Assembly (NCBI RefSeq): GCF_003144245.1
Contig: NW_020289976.1
Coordinates: forward strand, 124,001-188,000
Direction: 5' to 3'
Source: Jaminaea rosea
Lineage: Eukaryota; Basidiomycota; Exobasidiomycetes; Microstromatales
Length of the DNA stretch: 64,000 nt
Shown here piece by piece: positions 1 to 10,088 of this stretch (positions are counted from its first letter, which is position 1; each line of letters begins with the position of its first letter). Below the pieces are notes generated by a model, which was given only the letters and a program-made list of their open reading frames with translations, had not been told where the DNA came from and ran no database searches. The position numbers and the translations under genes are program-made.

Positions 1-1268
1 CCTGACGCTCCGGCTGAAGAAGAACCTGATGGCGATGTGCTCGCCCTCGCTTGTTCCGCAGCCGCACTCGCGCTGGGCCCTCTGAGTCGTATGTAGACCT
101 TGACCTGGAATGCCACTTCGCTCAATCTCGTCTGCTGGCTCACGCTCTCGCAGCCGCCACCCCCTCCTGCAGATCCCGCTGTCAATGGCGAGAGACCGGC
201 GGGTGGGGCGTCATGGTCTGGCGAGGGGTGAGGAAGGGCCGGTGAAGTAAAGGGCGGGACGAGGGTGAGGTGCAGGACGAGCGGACGGGTGAGAGAGAAG
301 CGACAGGCTTTGCCGGAGTAAGCTAAGATGGTTTGATGAGATGTTGTGGCGAGGGGAGAGGAGGGTGGTGGAGTGACTCGAGGCGCGTCCTCGCTGGAGA
401 GGAGATGCGCATGCGGCTCCCAGCCGCCAGCCGTATCTCTGTCCTTGGCCCTAGCTTTGGGGTTGGAAGCTGCCTCGTCTGGTTGCGTTGCCCGCGTCTC
501 AATCCTCCTCACCAGCTCGGCCTCGACGCTCCTGATGCGCAGGCCTTTCGCAATCAACTTGTCATGCGGGGCCGCCACCTGGATGCGTAGCGGGATGTGG
601 TCCCCTCGTCTGTACAGAGTGCGCGCAAGCGTGACCTCGATGTCCGTCGGGCTTGTCCTCTTCCACACCTTGGGCTCCTCTGAGAAACCTCCATTCGTCG
701 CGCACGAGGCCGGGAGGAGTTGGCGTGGTGGGCCGGGAGCAGAGTAGCGCGTTACGTGGACAGAGACGGTTTTTGTTCGCGGCAGCTGCGATGTGTCGGT
801 GGAGTGGAGCGTGGCAACGAGCCGGTATTCGAGCTTGATGTCCGGGAGATGTAGGCAGTGAGGGAGGTGTTGTGGGAGAGAAAATTCGAATGGCATGACC
901 GAGGGGGGATGAGTGGCGTGCGCTTGCGCAGCAGCAGAGGATGAAGTGGTGGGGAGGTCGGGCGAGGTCCACAGTATATGCGAGGCCTGATGCAGCGGTA
1001 CGCTACAGGATGGTACACTCTCGTCCGCCGTCAGCTGAATCGTGCATCTCGTCAAGCCTTGCAAAGCCTGCGGTGACGCTTTGAGTAGAACATCGCCCCT
1101 GAGCCACACTTGGAAGCCTCGCTCCTGCAACCCTTGGTAGCCTGCCTGGAAGGACGAGGCGTCTGAACGTGGGACGATGTCGAATTGAAGGGCTTCAGCC
1201 GCATCGTGCGGGAGGAGAGAATAGCCAGGCAACGAGGCGCCAGCAGATACCGGCTCCTCGTCTGCCAT
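1..1268 (-). CDS. Arrestin-like domain protein, C-terminus beyond left edge
   Basis: Reading leftward from the ATG at 1266-1268 there is one open frame to base 1 with no stop, about 422 residues, so the C-terminus lies outside the window. The protein opens with MADEEPVSAGASLPGYSLLP and soon has an IVPRSDASSFQAGYQGL segment, typical of fungal arrestin-fold proteins. Around residues 190-230 it has LYRRGDHIPLRIQV followed by IRSVEAELVRRIET, the beta-sandwich pattern of an arrestin C-like domain. A later block (AFQVKVYIRL) fits another strand. Family members usually act as adaptors that bring ubiquitin ligases to membrane transporters, or as scaffolds; that role is inferred from the family. No PY motif is visible in this part. 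An upstream exon cannot be excluded, because GTGAGC lies just before the chosen ATG. The gene is divergent from the CLC gene. Confidence 0.7.
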   Translation of the reverse strand, partial: MADEEPVSAGASLPGYSLLPHDAAEALQFDIVPRSDASSFQAGYQGLQERGFQVWLRGDVLLKASPQALQGLTRCTIQLTADESVPSCSVPLHQASHILWTSPDLPTTSSSAAAQAHATHPPSVMPFEFSLPQHLPHCLHLPDIKLEYRLVATLHSTDTSQLPRTKTVSVHVTRYSAPGPPRQLLPASCATNGGFSEEPKVWKRTSPTDIEVTLARTLYRRGDHIPLRIQVAAPHDKLIAKGLRIRSVEAELVRRIETRATQPDEAASNPKARAKDRDTAGGWEPHAHLLSSEDAPRVTPPPSSPLATTSHQTILAYSGKACRFSLTRPLVLHLTLVPPFTSPALPHPSPDHDAPPAGLSPLTAGSAGGGGGCESVSQQTRLSEVAFQVKVYIRLRGPSASAAAEQARASTSPSGSSSAGAS

Positions 1269-1484
1269 GTCGAGGTGGTGGTAGTGGAGTAAAAGGAGGA
1301 GCTCACGCAACGCGTTGCGGGGACAAAGTCGAGCGTCGAGCGTCGAGCGTCAGACTGAGGGCGGAAGCGCGGCTTGAGACTGACTGCAGGGCGGGCGAAC
1401 GGGCCTCTTTCTCATCCAACACTCACCCAAGCTGCGAGCCCAAGGCGAATCTTGTCCTTCTTGCCAAGCTCTGAATTCGACGCC
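1269..1484. promoter_or_regulatory. Shared intergenic promoter region, arrestin-like gene / CLC gene
   Basis: This 216-base gap lies between two divergent start codons and must hold both core promoters. It contains a short direct repeat, GAGCGTC repeated three times near 1330-1350. I see no clear TATA box. Confidence 0.4.
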
Positions 1485-4400
1485 ATGCCGCCAGAAGGGA
1501 GCGACGCTGCTGCGGGCCCATCTACCGCGGGTAGACGTAGATCAAGCATTCCATCGACGCCCCGCAATGAGGTGGATCAGGGTGAGCTCGACGATATTCG
1601 CAGGTACGAGAGCGTGAGTGCAGCTGCGATCCCCACCCTAGATGCAGCCATTGAACCGTCCCTGTCCTTCCCTGCTGATGCCAGTTCACCACCGTAGACT
1701 GGATCGTTGATTCGACACGCGAACGAGCGCGAGTAGCTCGCGCCCAAGCCAGATCTTCGTCCTCCAATGCTCACCTAGCCAACGGTGGATCGAGCTGGGG
1801 AACGTTGGGCTATGCACCGGGGGAGAGACCGCCGAGATGGTGGCCGACGACGGGACCTTGGGGGAGAAGAGCGTGGTTCGTTGCGCGACTGGGATTGAAG
1901 GGAGCGAAAGCAGGCATGGATTCGGGAGTTGTCGTGCTAGTAGGTGAGTGCGCCGCGCGAGAGGAGACGACGATTGACCTTGCGAGAGGAGATGACGACT
2001 GACCTGCCATCATCTCGGCTCGGCCCCTCGCTAGGCTGCTTCATCGGCGTCAACATGGCCATCATTTCCATCGCAACGGAATGGGCGTCCGATCTCAAGA
2101 CGGGTTACTGCCGCGCAGGCTGGTGGCTCAATCAGAAGTTCTGCTGCTGGGAAATGATGGACCCCGCTGGGCCCGGTGGGGCTCCCATCCCGCACTCGGC
2201 CATCAAGGCGGCAGCGGCTGCGGCAGCTCTAGCGTCGCCCGCACCGTCAACGAGTGCCAACACTTCGCTGCTCATACGCGCTGCCAACGCTACCGCGCCT
2301 TCGCCCGCGGACCTGAGCGAGACATGCACAGATTGGGTCCCTTGGTCCACCTGGACCTTGCCTGCCTGGATAGTCTACATTGCCTTTGCCGCCCTCCTTT
2401 CATTCAGCTGCGCGCATCTTGTTCGGCACTTTGCCCCTTACGCAGCAGGCTCAGGCATCACGGAGATCAAGTGCATTCTCGCGGGATTCATCATCAATGG
2501 CTTTCTCGGTGGGGCAACGCTAGTCATCAAGAGTCTGAGCTTGCCCTTGGCGATCGCTTCGGGATTAAGTGTAGGCAAGGAGGGGCCAGCCGTACATGTG
2601 GCGTGTTGTATTGGGAATGTGGTCGCGGGATGGTTCAGGAGCTTTGATCGTAGCCAGGCGAGGATGAGGGAGCTGCTCACGGCTGCTAGTGCGGCAGGAG
2701 TCGCCGTAGCGTTCGGCTCGCCGATCGGGGGCGTCTTGTTCTCGCTCGAGGAGATGGTGCGTTGCGCGGGCGCGCGTGTGATTTCAAGCCGCAGCATCGA
2801 GCTCACTCCTTCCCCCCTTCGCGCGCGCCCAGGCGTACCAATTCCCCGCCACGACGATGTGGCGCTCCTTCCTATGCGCCCTGGCCGCGACGGTCACCCT
2901 CTCCTTTATGAACCCTTTCCGCACGGGCAAGCTTGTCCTCTTCCAAGTCAGCTACGACCGCGACTGGCACTACTTTGAAATCCTCTTCTACATCATCATC
3001 GGCATCTTTGGCGGGCTGTACGGGGCGTTTGTTATCAAGTACAACCTGCAGGTGCAGGCATTTCGACGGTCCAACCTGGCAAAGCATGGAGTAAGCGAAG
3101 CGGTCATCCTGGCAGTGATTACGGCGTTTATTGGTTATTGGAACAAGTTCCTGCGCATAGACATGACCGAGTCCCTCGAAATCCTATTCAGGGAGTGTGA
3201 GGGCGGAGGGGACTACGACAATCTCTGCCAATCGTGGGCACAGTGGCGCATGGTCAACTCTCTCCTCCTGGCGACCGTACTTCGCTGCGCACTCGTCATC
3301 CTCTCATACGGCTGCAAGGTCCCTGCTGGCATCTTTGTTCCCTCCATGGCCATAGGCGCTACGTTTGGGCGCATGCTGGGGATCCTGATTAAAGCAGCGC
3401 ATTCCGCTTATCCGGCCGCGGCGATCTTCTCTGCCTGTCAACCGGACGTGCCCTGCATCACGCCGGGAACGTACGCTTTCCTCGGCGCAGCTGCGGCCTT
3501 GGCCGGGGTCACGCGGATCACTGTCGCCGTCGTGGTGATCATGTTCGAGCTCACGGGCGCTCTCACGTACATCCTGCCCACCATGATCGTAGTCATGATC
3601 ACAAAGGGTGTCGGAGACTTGTACGGCAAGGGTGGCATGGCTGAGCAGACGATGAAGTTTGCCGGGTACCCGTTCCTCGACAAGGACGAGCACAACTTTG
3701 GGCTCCTCCCCGTGCGCGAGGCAATGAAGCGCGACCCTGACGTCGTCTACGCGCGCGGAACTTCGTTGCGGGATCTGGAGCAGCGTTTGCGCAACACGTA
3801 TCGCGGCTTCCCCGTCGTGCGGAGCGCAGAGGATCGCACGCTACTCGGGTACGTAGGCAAGACGGAGCTGCGTTTTGCACTCACGAAGGCGAGGAGGGTG
3901 CGCAATAGCTTGGCGGCGGAAACGATGTGCTACTTTACGGTGGAAGACGTGGATCCCACTTCGGGTGAGACGGTGGGCGCTGCGCCTACCTTGAAGGGGA
4001 GAGCGATGGATGGCGAGGCGACTGCCGATTCTGAGAAGGCGGCGGGGGTCGGCGGTAGGAGATCGCGCGGGCCGAGTGCTGCGGGTGGCTTGACTGAAGC
4101 GCTCGTGGATGCGGGCGCGGACGATAGCGACGATGACGATGAGGGCGGCGGCGCGCATGACGTCTCAGCAGGCGTCGATGGTGAGGGTGACGAAGACTAC
4201 CTCGAGCTCGGTGGGTGGGTCGATCAAACGCCTCTCACCGTCGCTCCCGGAATGCCCCTCGAAGTGGTGATGGACCTCTTCAAGAAGATGGGTCCGCGCG
4301 TCATCCTCGTGACCGACAGGCAGGGCTCGCTCGAGGGCCTGGTAACGGTCAAGGACCTGCTGAAGCACATTGCGGCGCAGGAGCATGCGGATGGGCTTGC

Positions 4401-4752
4401 GCGACAGGCGGCCAGGGAGCAGAGGGCCGAGGAGCTACCGACATGGGGTGGGGAGATGGGACAGGGTGAAGAGCGATTTGGTGGTGAGCTGGAGCGTGTG
4501 TTGAGCGATGCATTGGAGTGGGTGCGTAGTCGCGTGGAGGGGTATACGTGGACGAGGCCCGGGGCGAGGAGACGGCGCGGCGGGGGAGAGATCGCAACAC
4601 AGTCTGCTGCTCATGCGGATTACTCGGAGCTTAGGGAGAGGAGAGAGGGCAGCGCAGTCACCGAGGAGGAAAGTCATCATGTCTTGTATGATCCCGAAGA
4701 GGAGGAAGGGGAAGATGGGGAGGAGCAGCGACTCGCGAACAGCGCGAGATGA
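1485..4752 (+). CDS. CLC-family chloride/proton exchanger with two CBS domains
   Basis: Exons are 1485-1613, 1685-1943, 2035-2756 and 2833-4752, giving 1009 residues; phases agree across all three introns. The protein has the CLC signatures in order: GSGI near residue 268, GKEGP with gating glutamate E312, GSPIGGVLFSLEE ending with E369, and PAGIFVPSMAIGATFGR. E312 and E369 are 57 residues apart, the same spacing as the gating and proton glutamates of human ClC-5, so this should be a Cl-/H+ antiporter (family inference). Two cytosolic CBS domains follow, near residues 660-720 and 834-890, separated by an acidic, low-complexity linker of about 100 residues that is longer than in yeast Gef1. 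The C-terminal tail is charged. Gef1-like members usually acidify the Golgi, endosome or vacuole. The gene is convergent with the MAPEG gene, with 83 bases between stops. Confidence 0.92.
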
Positions 4753-4835
4753 GTGTAGCGAGGCGATCCTTGAATTGATTAGACGCGGCGCGATCCATAC
4801 ATCAGCCTTCAACCCGATTTTCTCCCACCGCGCCC

Positions 4836-5383
4836 TCACGCCAGCCTGTTGCCAGCCATGAAGATGAGCCTGAGACCCGCAATGATGCTGACCTGGAAGA
4901 CGGCCGTCCTGATCAGGCTGGGGGCGAAGCCGTCGAGGAGCACATAGGCAAAGTTGTACAGCACGCGCGACACGAGGTAGACGACGGTCATCCTGTTGAG
5001 CTCGTCGTGGGGCAGGTGGGCGAGGTTGCCGGCCAGGACGGCAGCGGCCCAGAAGCCGAACCATTCGAAGCCATTCTGTTGAGCTGTACGCGGCGCGAAT
5101 GAAGGGTCAGTCTCGCGAAGTGTGTGAAGTGCCATCACGCATACGTACCAGCCTGGGCGCGCAACACCTTCTTCTCGAGCTCGCTGAGCTTCTTCCCACT
5201 AGCACTCTTGAAGTTCAAGCTAGCGACAAAGGAGCGCGGGTTCTGGTTCTTCCATCCGCCGTTGACGTTCTTGGTCATGCATTGATGAATGGACCACCAG
5301 TGAGGGATGGCGGCGAGGAGGAGCACGCCAGGGAGCGAATAGAGGGAGAGGTTCGTGGCCTTGGGGGAGGTGAGGAAGTCCAT
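4836..5383 (-). CDS. MAPEG-family membrane protein
   Basis: Two exons, 5383-5149 and 5083-4836, encode 160 residues. The intron has a GTACGT donor and ends TACAG. Joining the exons gives RAQAAQQNGFEWFGFWAAAV, close to the signature region of membrane-associated proteins in eicosanoid and glutathione metabolism (MAPEG). About four hydrophobic segments are visible: residues 15-30 (LYSLPGVLLLAAIPHW), 85-105, 110-130 and 135-155. The length is normal for the family. Fungal members are poorly characterised and may be glutathione transferases or peroxidases of internal membranes; substrate cannot be read from sequence. A (GT/GC)n tract sits immediately 5' of the start codon in the probable leader. 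Confidence 0.85.
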
Positions 5384-5874
5384 TGTGCGTGTGCGTGTGC
5401 GTGTATTGAGATAGGAAGAGAGGAAGGAAGAATGGGTACGCGATGTGAATGCGGAAGGACTGAAGTGGATGGATCCGCTGCCCTCCGTGAAAGCCGGACG
5501 TGGAGGCCGAGGTTGATGCGGCGAGACAAGCTTGGCTCTGCATCGAACACTCTTCGCGCTGTCTCGCTTGCTCTTTTGTGGGTCTTGGAGCGTTGTGCGA
5601 GATCGACACGCGTTGACGTTCGTGGGCAAGATCTGATTTCATTGCTAGCATGGCTGTGATCACGGGATGCCTGGGTGCTCAAGATGTTTGTTGCGGGCTC
5701 TGGTATCATGTCGCGAGGTGCTAAGGCTGAGGGTATCAGTCGATGACGAGCTCGTAGGATGGGATGGCGAGGAGGGGAGGGGTGAGGGTCGCAAGGTAGA
5801 TGGCCATGGGCGCCAAGCGAAGAAAGGAGCTCAAGCACAGCCTGCAGCGTCGTGAAGGACAATGAATGATAACT
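5384..5874. other. Gene-free interval upstream of the MAPEG gene
   Basis: Both flanking genes read leftward, so this interval should hold the MAPEG promoter and the 3' end of the next gene. It starts with alternating GTGCGT repeats at 5383-5405. I see no convincing coding frame or RNA gene. Confidence 0.4.
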
Positions 5875-6934
5875 TTAAGGCAGGGCTGGCGCGTCGTAAC
5901 CGCCTCCTGCCGCGAGCTGTCTCATCGAGATCGTCCTCTCAAGCGCTGTCTCGATTCCAGATTGGACTACCTGCTCGCCACGCACAACCATTTCTAATCG
6001 CACACAGCGCCGAGCCAGGATGCAGAGGTCCGCATAAGTCGCATCAGCGCGGCCTGCTTCGTTCACAATAAGTTGGAGCTGCATGGCACTCAGGATGGGC
6101 ACCGCTGCCAGACTGCTGCTTGCCAATGGCAGAGCGGGAAGCCTGACAGCAATGTCCCAGGCCCGCGGACGTAGCTTGGCGGGCCAGCTCGATGTTGACG
6201 TGGTGTGTATGGAGAGGGCGAAGATGGTCAACTGCGAGTGTGAGCGGACGGAGTGGTGGGATGAGCAAGATGTGCGGGACGTGCGGACGTGACGATGAAC
6301 TCACCGACGCGACCAAGCCCTCCATCCATTCCCTGCCACGCCAGAGAGGGACGACTCGAAGCCTACGTGATGGACGAGGAGAGCAGTGAGGGAGTGAATG
6401 GCGGATGAGGCGGCGCTCTGCTACATGCGAGTAGCCAAGGGTGTATGAGGTGAAGAGGCCGAGCAAGCTGAGCAGCGCCAGATGGGTGGGACGAGGGCAA
6501 GTAAGCCCTGGTTGGTCTGCCCTAGCCGGCGAGGGGTTGACAAGGCTGGAAAGAGGGTGAAGTTCCGTCTTGATGGGTAGATGAGTGGAAGATGGGATGC
6601 GGGTCATCCCCGCGAGTCTGGTGGATGGGGAGGATGACGCTGCTGCTCCACTGAACGAGCCCCTCTGCCCTCGTGCATCATGCGGGGAGTGACGCATTGA
6701 GCCGTAGTGAGATGATGGGCGGTACTGGCAGGTGGGTGAGCAAGATGAAGATGGTGGATGGATCGGAGGAGTCCATCCAGGGTAAGCGCGGTACAGCAGA
6801 CGCTATGGACGGCATCGAGTATGATGGAGGCGGGCGGCCAGAGCGAGGATGTCGCTGCGTACGATGGCCACAGGGACGAAGTAGACGGGATGCGGCGAGG
6901 GCGGCGATGGAGATGAGGTAGCGGCGGCTGCCAT
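5875..6934 (-). CDS. Uncharacterised, possibly membrane protein; gene model incomplete
   Basis: The 3' part is moderately convincing. A frame ending EWMEGLVAS is followed by GTGAGT, an intron to about 6230 ending CGCAG, and then a terminal exon to the stop at 5875 that reads LTIFALSIHTTSTSS and later MQLQLIVNEAGRADATYADL. Upstream in the same frame is a hydrophobic stretch, LALLSLLGLFTSYTLGYSHV, that could span a membrane. A plausible start is the ATG at 6934 (MAAAATSSPSPP, then VYFVPVAIV), but an in-frame stop lies between it and the hydrophobic part, so at least one more intron is needed and I could not place it. I recognise no family. The alternative is that only part of this interval is coding. 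Confidence 0.3.
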
Positions 6935-7498
6935 TGGGGTCGAAGTTGTGTGACGAGATTTGGGTTGACGATGAGACGAGCGTGGTGGAACGAGGGCGAA
7001 GAAGCGATGCTCGGCGAAGAGGGTGACTTTTGCGCCGCTGTCTTCGAGAGTAGATGCGCAGGTCCTCTGACGTCGTGATACTCAGTCGTTGCGTGATGAG
7101 CCGGGCCGGATGGATGTTGTGACTCGAGTCGAAGGGGATGAGCAGACAGAGTGGAGTGGAGGGGAAGAAAGAATCGACCGGCTGACCAGTGAGGAGGTAG
7201 GCGCGATACGCCCGGCGCTTCGAAGCCAGGCCGTCGAATCGAGTAGAGAGTGAGAATGGCTCAGAGTGGCGAGTGGGCTGAATTGTGTGGGCGGGTCAGC
7301 CGTTGCCTCGCGGATCCCGCCGGAGGAGGGGGGACAAGTGAGACCGCGTAGAGACGACGGAAGCCCGTCTGGGCTCGAAATAGAGCTGCCCGTAGCGTCG
7401 GCTATCCGTTCCGTTGTGTCCAAGTCCTTCTTGTCAGCCTCCTCCTCTCTCCTCTCTCTCTCTCTCCAACAACAGCCCACAACCTCCTCAACGCTCAC
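6935..7498. other. Intergenic interval with CT-rich tract before the small paralog
   Basis: No convincing gene is seen. A pyrimidine tract rich in CT repeats at about 7437-7468 precedes the start at 7499. CT tracts just upstream of the ATG are common in fungal core promoters and leaders. Confidence 0.35.
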
Positions 7499-7951
7499 AT
7501 GTCTTCGCCGAACGACGAGCGCATCAAAGCTGCAAGAGAGGCTGGTAGAGAGGCAGCTCTCAAGCGCGGCCCATACCCACCTCTCGGCCGTCTGCCCACG
7601 GACGAAGAAACCGCCGAGGTCTACGCGACCGCTTCTCCCGCGATCCGCGCCCTGATGGACAAGATGGAGCCGATTCGCAAGCATGCCCTGGCGGCTTGGG
7701 GAGGTGGGCAACCTCAGTCAGCCAGGCCCTCCATCTCATCCGCCTCTGCCACGACTGCCACGCCTAGCTCATCCACCTCCACCACCCAGGCTGGGATGGA
7801 GCAAATCCGCGAGATGGCTCGCGGCGATCCCCGGGCCGACTTTGAGAATGAGCAGGACGCAGCGCGCCAACAGGCAAGCTCCTCTTCGCCCAACAGTGCC
7901 CGCCGCCTTGAGGGAGGAGATGGTGCAGCCGAGGGGCAAGGTGGCCACTGA
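7499..7951 (+). CDS. Small protein of unknown family, paralog of the ends of the 10-12.8 kb gene
   Basis: A single open frame of 150 residues. Residues about 30-66 (from RLPTDEETAEVYATASPAIR to MEPIRKHALA) match residues 25-62 of the protein starting at 12778 at about 18 of 37 positions, including LP-DE, Y, P-R, MEP-RK and AL. A Ser/Thr/Ala-rich linker follows. The C-terminal block, QIREMARGDPRADFENEQ then RQQASSSSPNSARR, matches a block encoded at 10600-10495 (EISKMAAESARVNFER then QQASSSATGNARR). The large middle part of the paralog is missing here. I do not recognise the family. No signal peptide or membrane segment is visible, and the composition suggests a soluble, partly disordered protein. 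It could be an intact short paralog or a decayed deletion derivative; the continuous frame favours the former. Confidence 0.6.
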   Translation: MSSPNDERIKAAREAGREAALKRGPYPPLGRLPTDEETAEVYATASPAIRALMDKMEPIRKHALAAWGGGQPQSARPSISSASATTATPSSSTSTTQAGMEQIREMARGDPRADFENEQDAARQQASSSSPNSARRLEGGDGAAEGQGGH

Positions 7952-9054
7952 GAGCTTTGAGTGGCGCGAGCGGGAGAGAACACCGAGTCGGTCATCAGCT
8001 GTAAGAAGAGAGTCTTTCAAGCGACGGAGAAGGAGGATGCTGAGGGTGGCAATGGTTCTGGTGATGGCGACGGTGATGAGGAGAGAAGAGAAGAGGTGAT
8101 GGATGGCGGCGAGTGGCTGGCATGTAGATGGAACGGAGGAGGAAGAGGTCGCAGACGAGTGGGCTGCTGGTACAGACGTGCGCCCGGTCGCGGAATAGAG
8201 GCCTCTTTCCTTCCTTCCTTTCTCGTTGGGTTGAGTTGGCCACGAAGCCGCGGAGGCTTCGGGTCTGTCAGAGCGGCCGGTGATTAGTGCTGGGCGAGAG
8301 TGCGGCAGCTTAGTGCGCACGAAAGGAGCGTACCCTACGCGTCGGTCTACGCATGCGCTCCACCTTCCAATGAGGCAGATCCGTGGAGCCTGGCAGGCAC
8401 GCACGACTCTCTGTGCGCTTTGATGTGATAGGACTCCATGCTAGAGATAGACGGATCGAGACCTCTGCGATGGATCGAGGGGGCCGTGGGGAAGCCGACT
8501 GCGGATGCGGCGAGTGACGAATGACGCGTCCGTTGGTCCACCCTGCCTTCGCGTTGACTCGTTTGAGGTATGAGTGAGGAAGCACAGTTGATGATGCGAC
8601 AGCGAGATTATAGGAATCACTGATGGGACTCTGTTCCCACGGTTGTGTGAGACTCAGGCACGTCTAGCACGCCAAATGTCTCACCATCCCTCCCTTCACG
8701 CCGGCCCGCGTGTAACGTGAGTTTTTCATTGTCGACTATTTCTCGGAGAGTGCTCTCAAGCTGAGTAAGTCAGTGGGAGGTGAAGAAGGCGAGATTGGCG
8801 ATTATGTGGGCTAGGAGAGGAGGATAGGAGGGGAGAAGGGACAGAAGTGCGAGGGAGGGTACAGACGACTCCCCTGGGGAAGGACTGGTTGAGTAAATGG
8901 AGAGGCGCATTCCGTGGATGCCGGACATACTAGAGATCACTCAGGAGACTCAGCTGAGGGTCGTGGAGGCCAAGATTGGCGGGAATCGTCGCTCTAAAGT
9001 TCTTTACGTACATGTACACCTCAAAACGGTAGTCGTTCAACAACAACAGTTTCC
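7952..9054. other. Gene-poor interval between the small paralog and the tRNA
   Basis: About 1.1 kb without a convincing gene. Open frames here are short, of skewed composition and without recognisable motifs. A second exon of the 7499 gene after 7951 was considered, but no good splice pair or conserved sequence supports it. Confidence 0.35.
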
Positions 9055-9137
9055 TTCTTGGTGGTTTAATGGTCAGGACGTCCGCTTGTCATTACAGCAG
9101 ACTGCGGGAGCCCCGGGTTCAATTCCCGGCCAGGAAG
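9055..9137 (+). tRNA. tRNA-Asp (anticodon GTC) with an 11-nt intron
   Basis: The sequence folds as a tRNA. The acceptor strand TTCTTGG (9055-9061) pairs with CCAGGAA (9130-9136), with discriminator G at 9137. The D arm is GTTTAATGGTCAGGAC, and the T arm is CCGGG-TTCAATT-CCCGG. The anticodon stem TCCGC pairs with GCGGG. Between these strands lie 18 bases instead of 7. Reading TT-GTC-A, then TTACAGCAGAC as an intron at the canonical 37/38 position, then T, gives anticodon GTC for aspartate. The D-arm and T-loop sequences also resemble fungal tRNA-Asp. The internal A box (TGGTTTAATGGTCAGG) and B box (GGTTCAATTCC) are present. A T4 run at 9144-9147 is the likely Pol III terminator. Confidence 0.93.
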
Positions 9138-9143
9138 CTTCTC

Positions 9144-9147
9144 TTTT
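9144..9147 (+). terminator. Pol III T4 terminator of tRNA-Asp
   Basis: A TTTT run begins seven bases after the tRNA 3' end, the usual position for RNA polymerase III termination. Confidence 0.7.
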
Positions 9148-9367
9148 GCTTGCCAAGTCTAGCTACTTCTTCTACGGTTTGGCGGGGAATCGCGTTCTTC
9201 TCAATCGCCGCCCCATCTGAAACATCCGTTCCGGTTTGATCGGCAGCTGTCATCGGCTATCCCTTCCGCGCCAAAAAATTCAAATCCCGACTGTGGCCAG
9301 GTGCCGTGAAGCCGTCCCGTGCGGAACAAACCACGTGGTGACTTCCTGGAGTCTGGTCACGACTACC

Positions 9368-9691
9368 TCAACTACCATTGACCTCGACTGGATTTGCGCA
9401 GTGGAGCAAGTCAGGGTCCCACCTGCTGAGGTCTCGCTGGGGTTGCGATGAAGGTTTACTGCCACCGCCGAGCATCAACATCATCTCTCGTAGACTTGCA
9501 GCGAGTGAGTCGACACTGCTACCACGTACAAAGTAGTTGTGGCGTCTGCGAAGCAGGCCCAGCGTGGACATGAGCTGGAACGACTGGCGCTTCTTCTGAC
9601 GTTTACATGTTACACCAGATAGCGCTTTGATTCGTTGCAAGATTGAAATGAATGCTTCTCGTGCGTCAGCTGAGTTCACTACGCTCGGCAT
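9368..9691 (-). CDS. Possible small ORF of unknown function
   Basis: This 107-codon frame begins MPSVVNSADAREAFISIL and continues through RQKKRQSFQLMSTLGLL and VDSLAASLREMMLMLGGG. Its composition looks more protein-like than other frames nearby, with heptad-like hydrophobic spacing, but I recognise no family, see no conserved neighbour and cannot confirm a start or splicing. It lies in an otherwise gene-free stretch next to the tRNA. It may be a chance frame or the remnant of something older. Confidence 0.2.
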   Translation of the reverse strand: MPSVVNSADAREAFISILQRIKALSGVTCKRQKKRQSFQLMSTLGLLRRRHNYFVRGSSVDSLAASLREMMLMLGGGSKPSSQPQRDLSRWDPDLLHCANPVEVNGS

Positions 9692-10088
9692 AGGAGTGCC
9701 CTACCTCTCCTGCATCGTCTCGCTGACCCCACACCCGCTGCGCCGACGTCAGCCCAGACGAGGCCATCAAGCCTGCCTGCCCGCCGCCCCGGCATCAAAG
9801 TAGACCGCAGTTTCATGGCAGCTGAATTCTTCTCGTGAGGTGGGCGACTGCTAGCGAAGCTCATCGCCAGCATTTGACTTCCGCTGAATCGCAGCCGAGA
9901 CCAAGAGCCGTGAGCGCGACCTGACTCAGGCTCGGCAGGGAGGTGGACACGACTGCAGCGTTGATCACCTTCACGAATCCGTCTTCACGCGATCAAGCTA
10001 AATTGCTAGTGATTACTAGCCTGCTTTCATTGTATGCTGTACCGTCTCCTTATAGCATAGTAGAAGACGTTGTACTGCTGTGCTTCCT

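Larger units (their letters stand above)
9138..10088. other. Interval between tRNA-Asp and the 3' end of the module-repeat gene
   Basis: Apart from the weak ORF at 9368-9691 I see nothing firm. Base composition is more even here than in neighbouring coding DNA. No terminal repeats or transposase motifs were found. Confidence 0.3.

Noticed and set aside
9138-9900. Retroelement remnant beside the tRNA
   Set aside because: tRNA flanks are common insertion sites, but I saw no terminal repeats, integrase or reverse transcriptase motifs.
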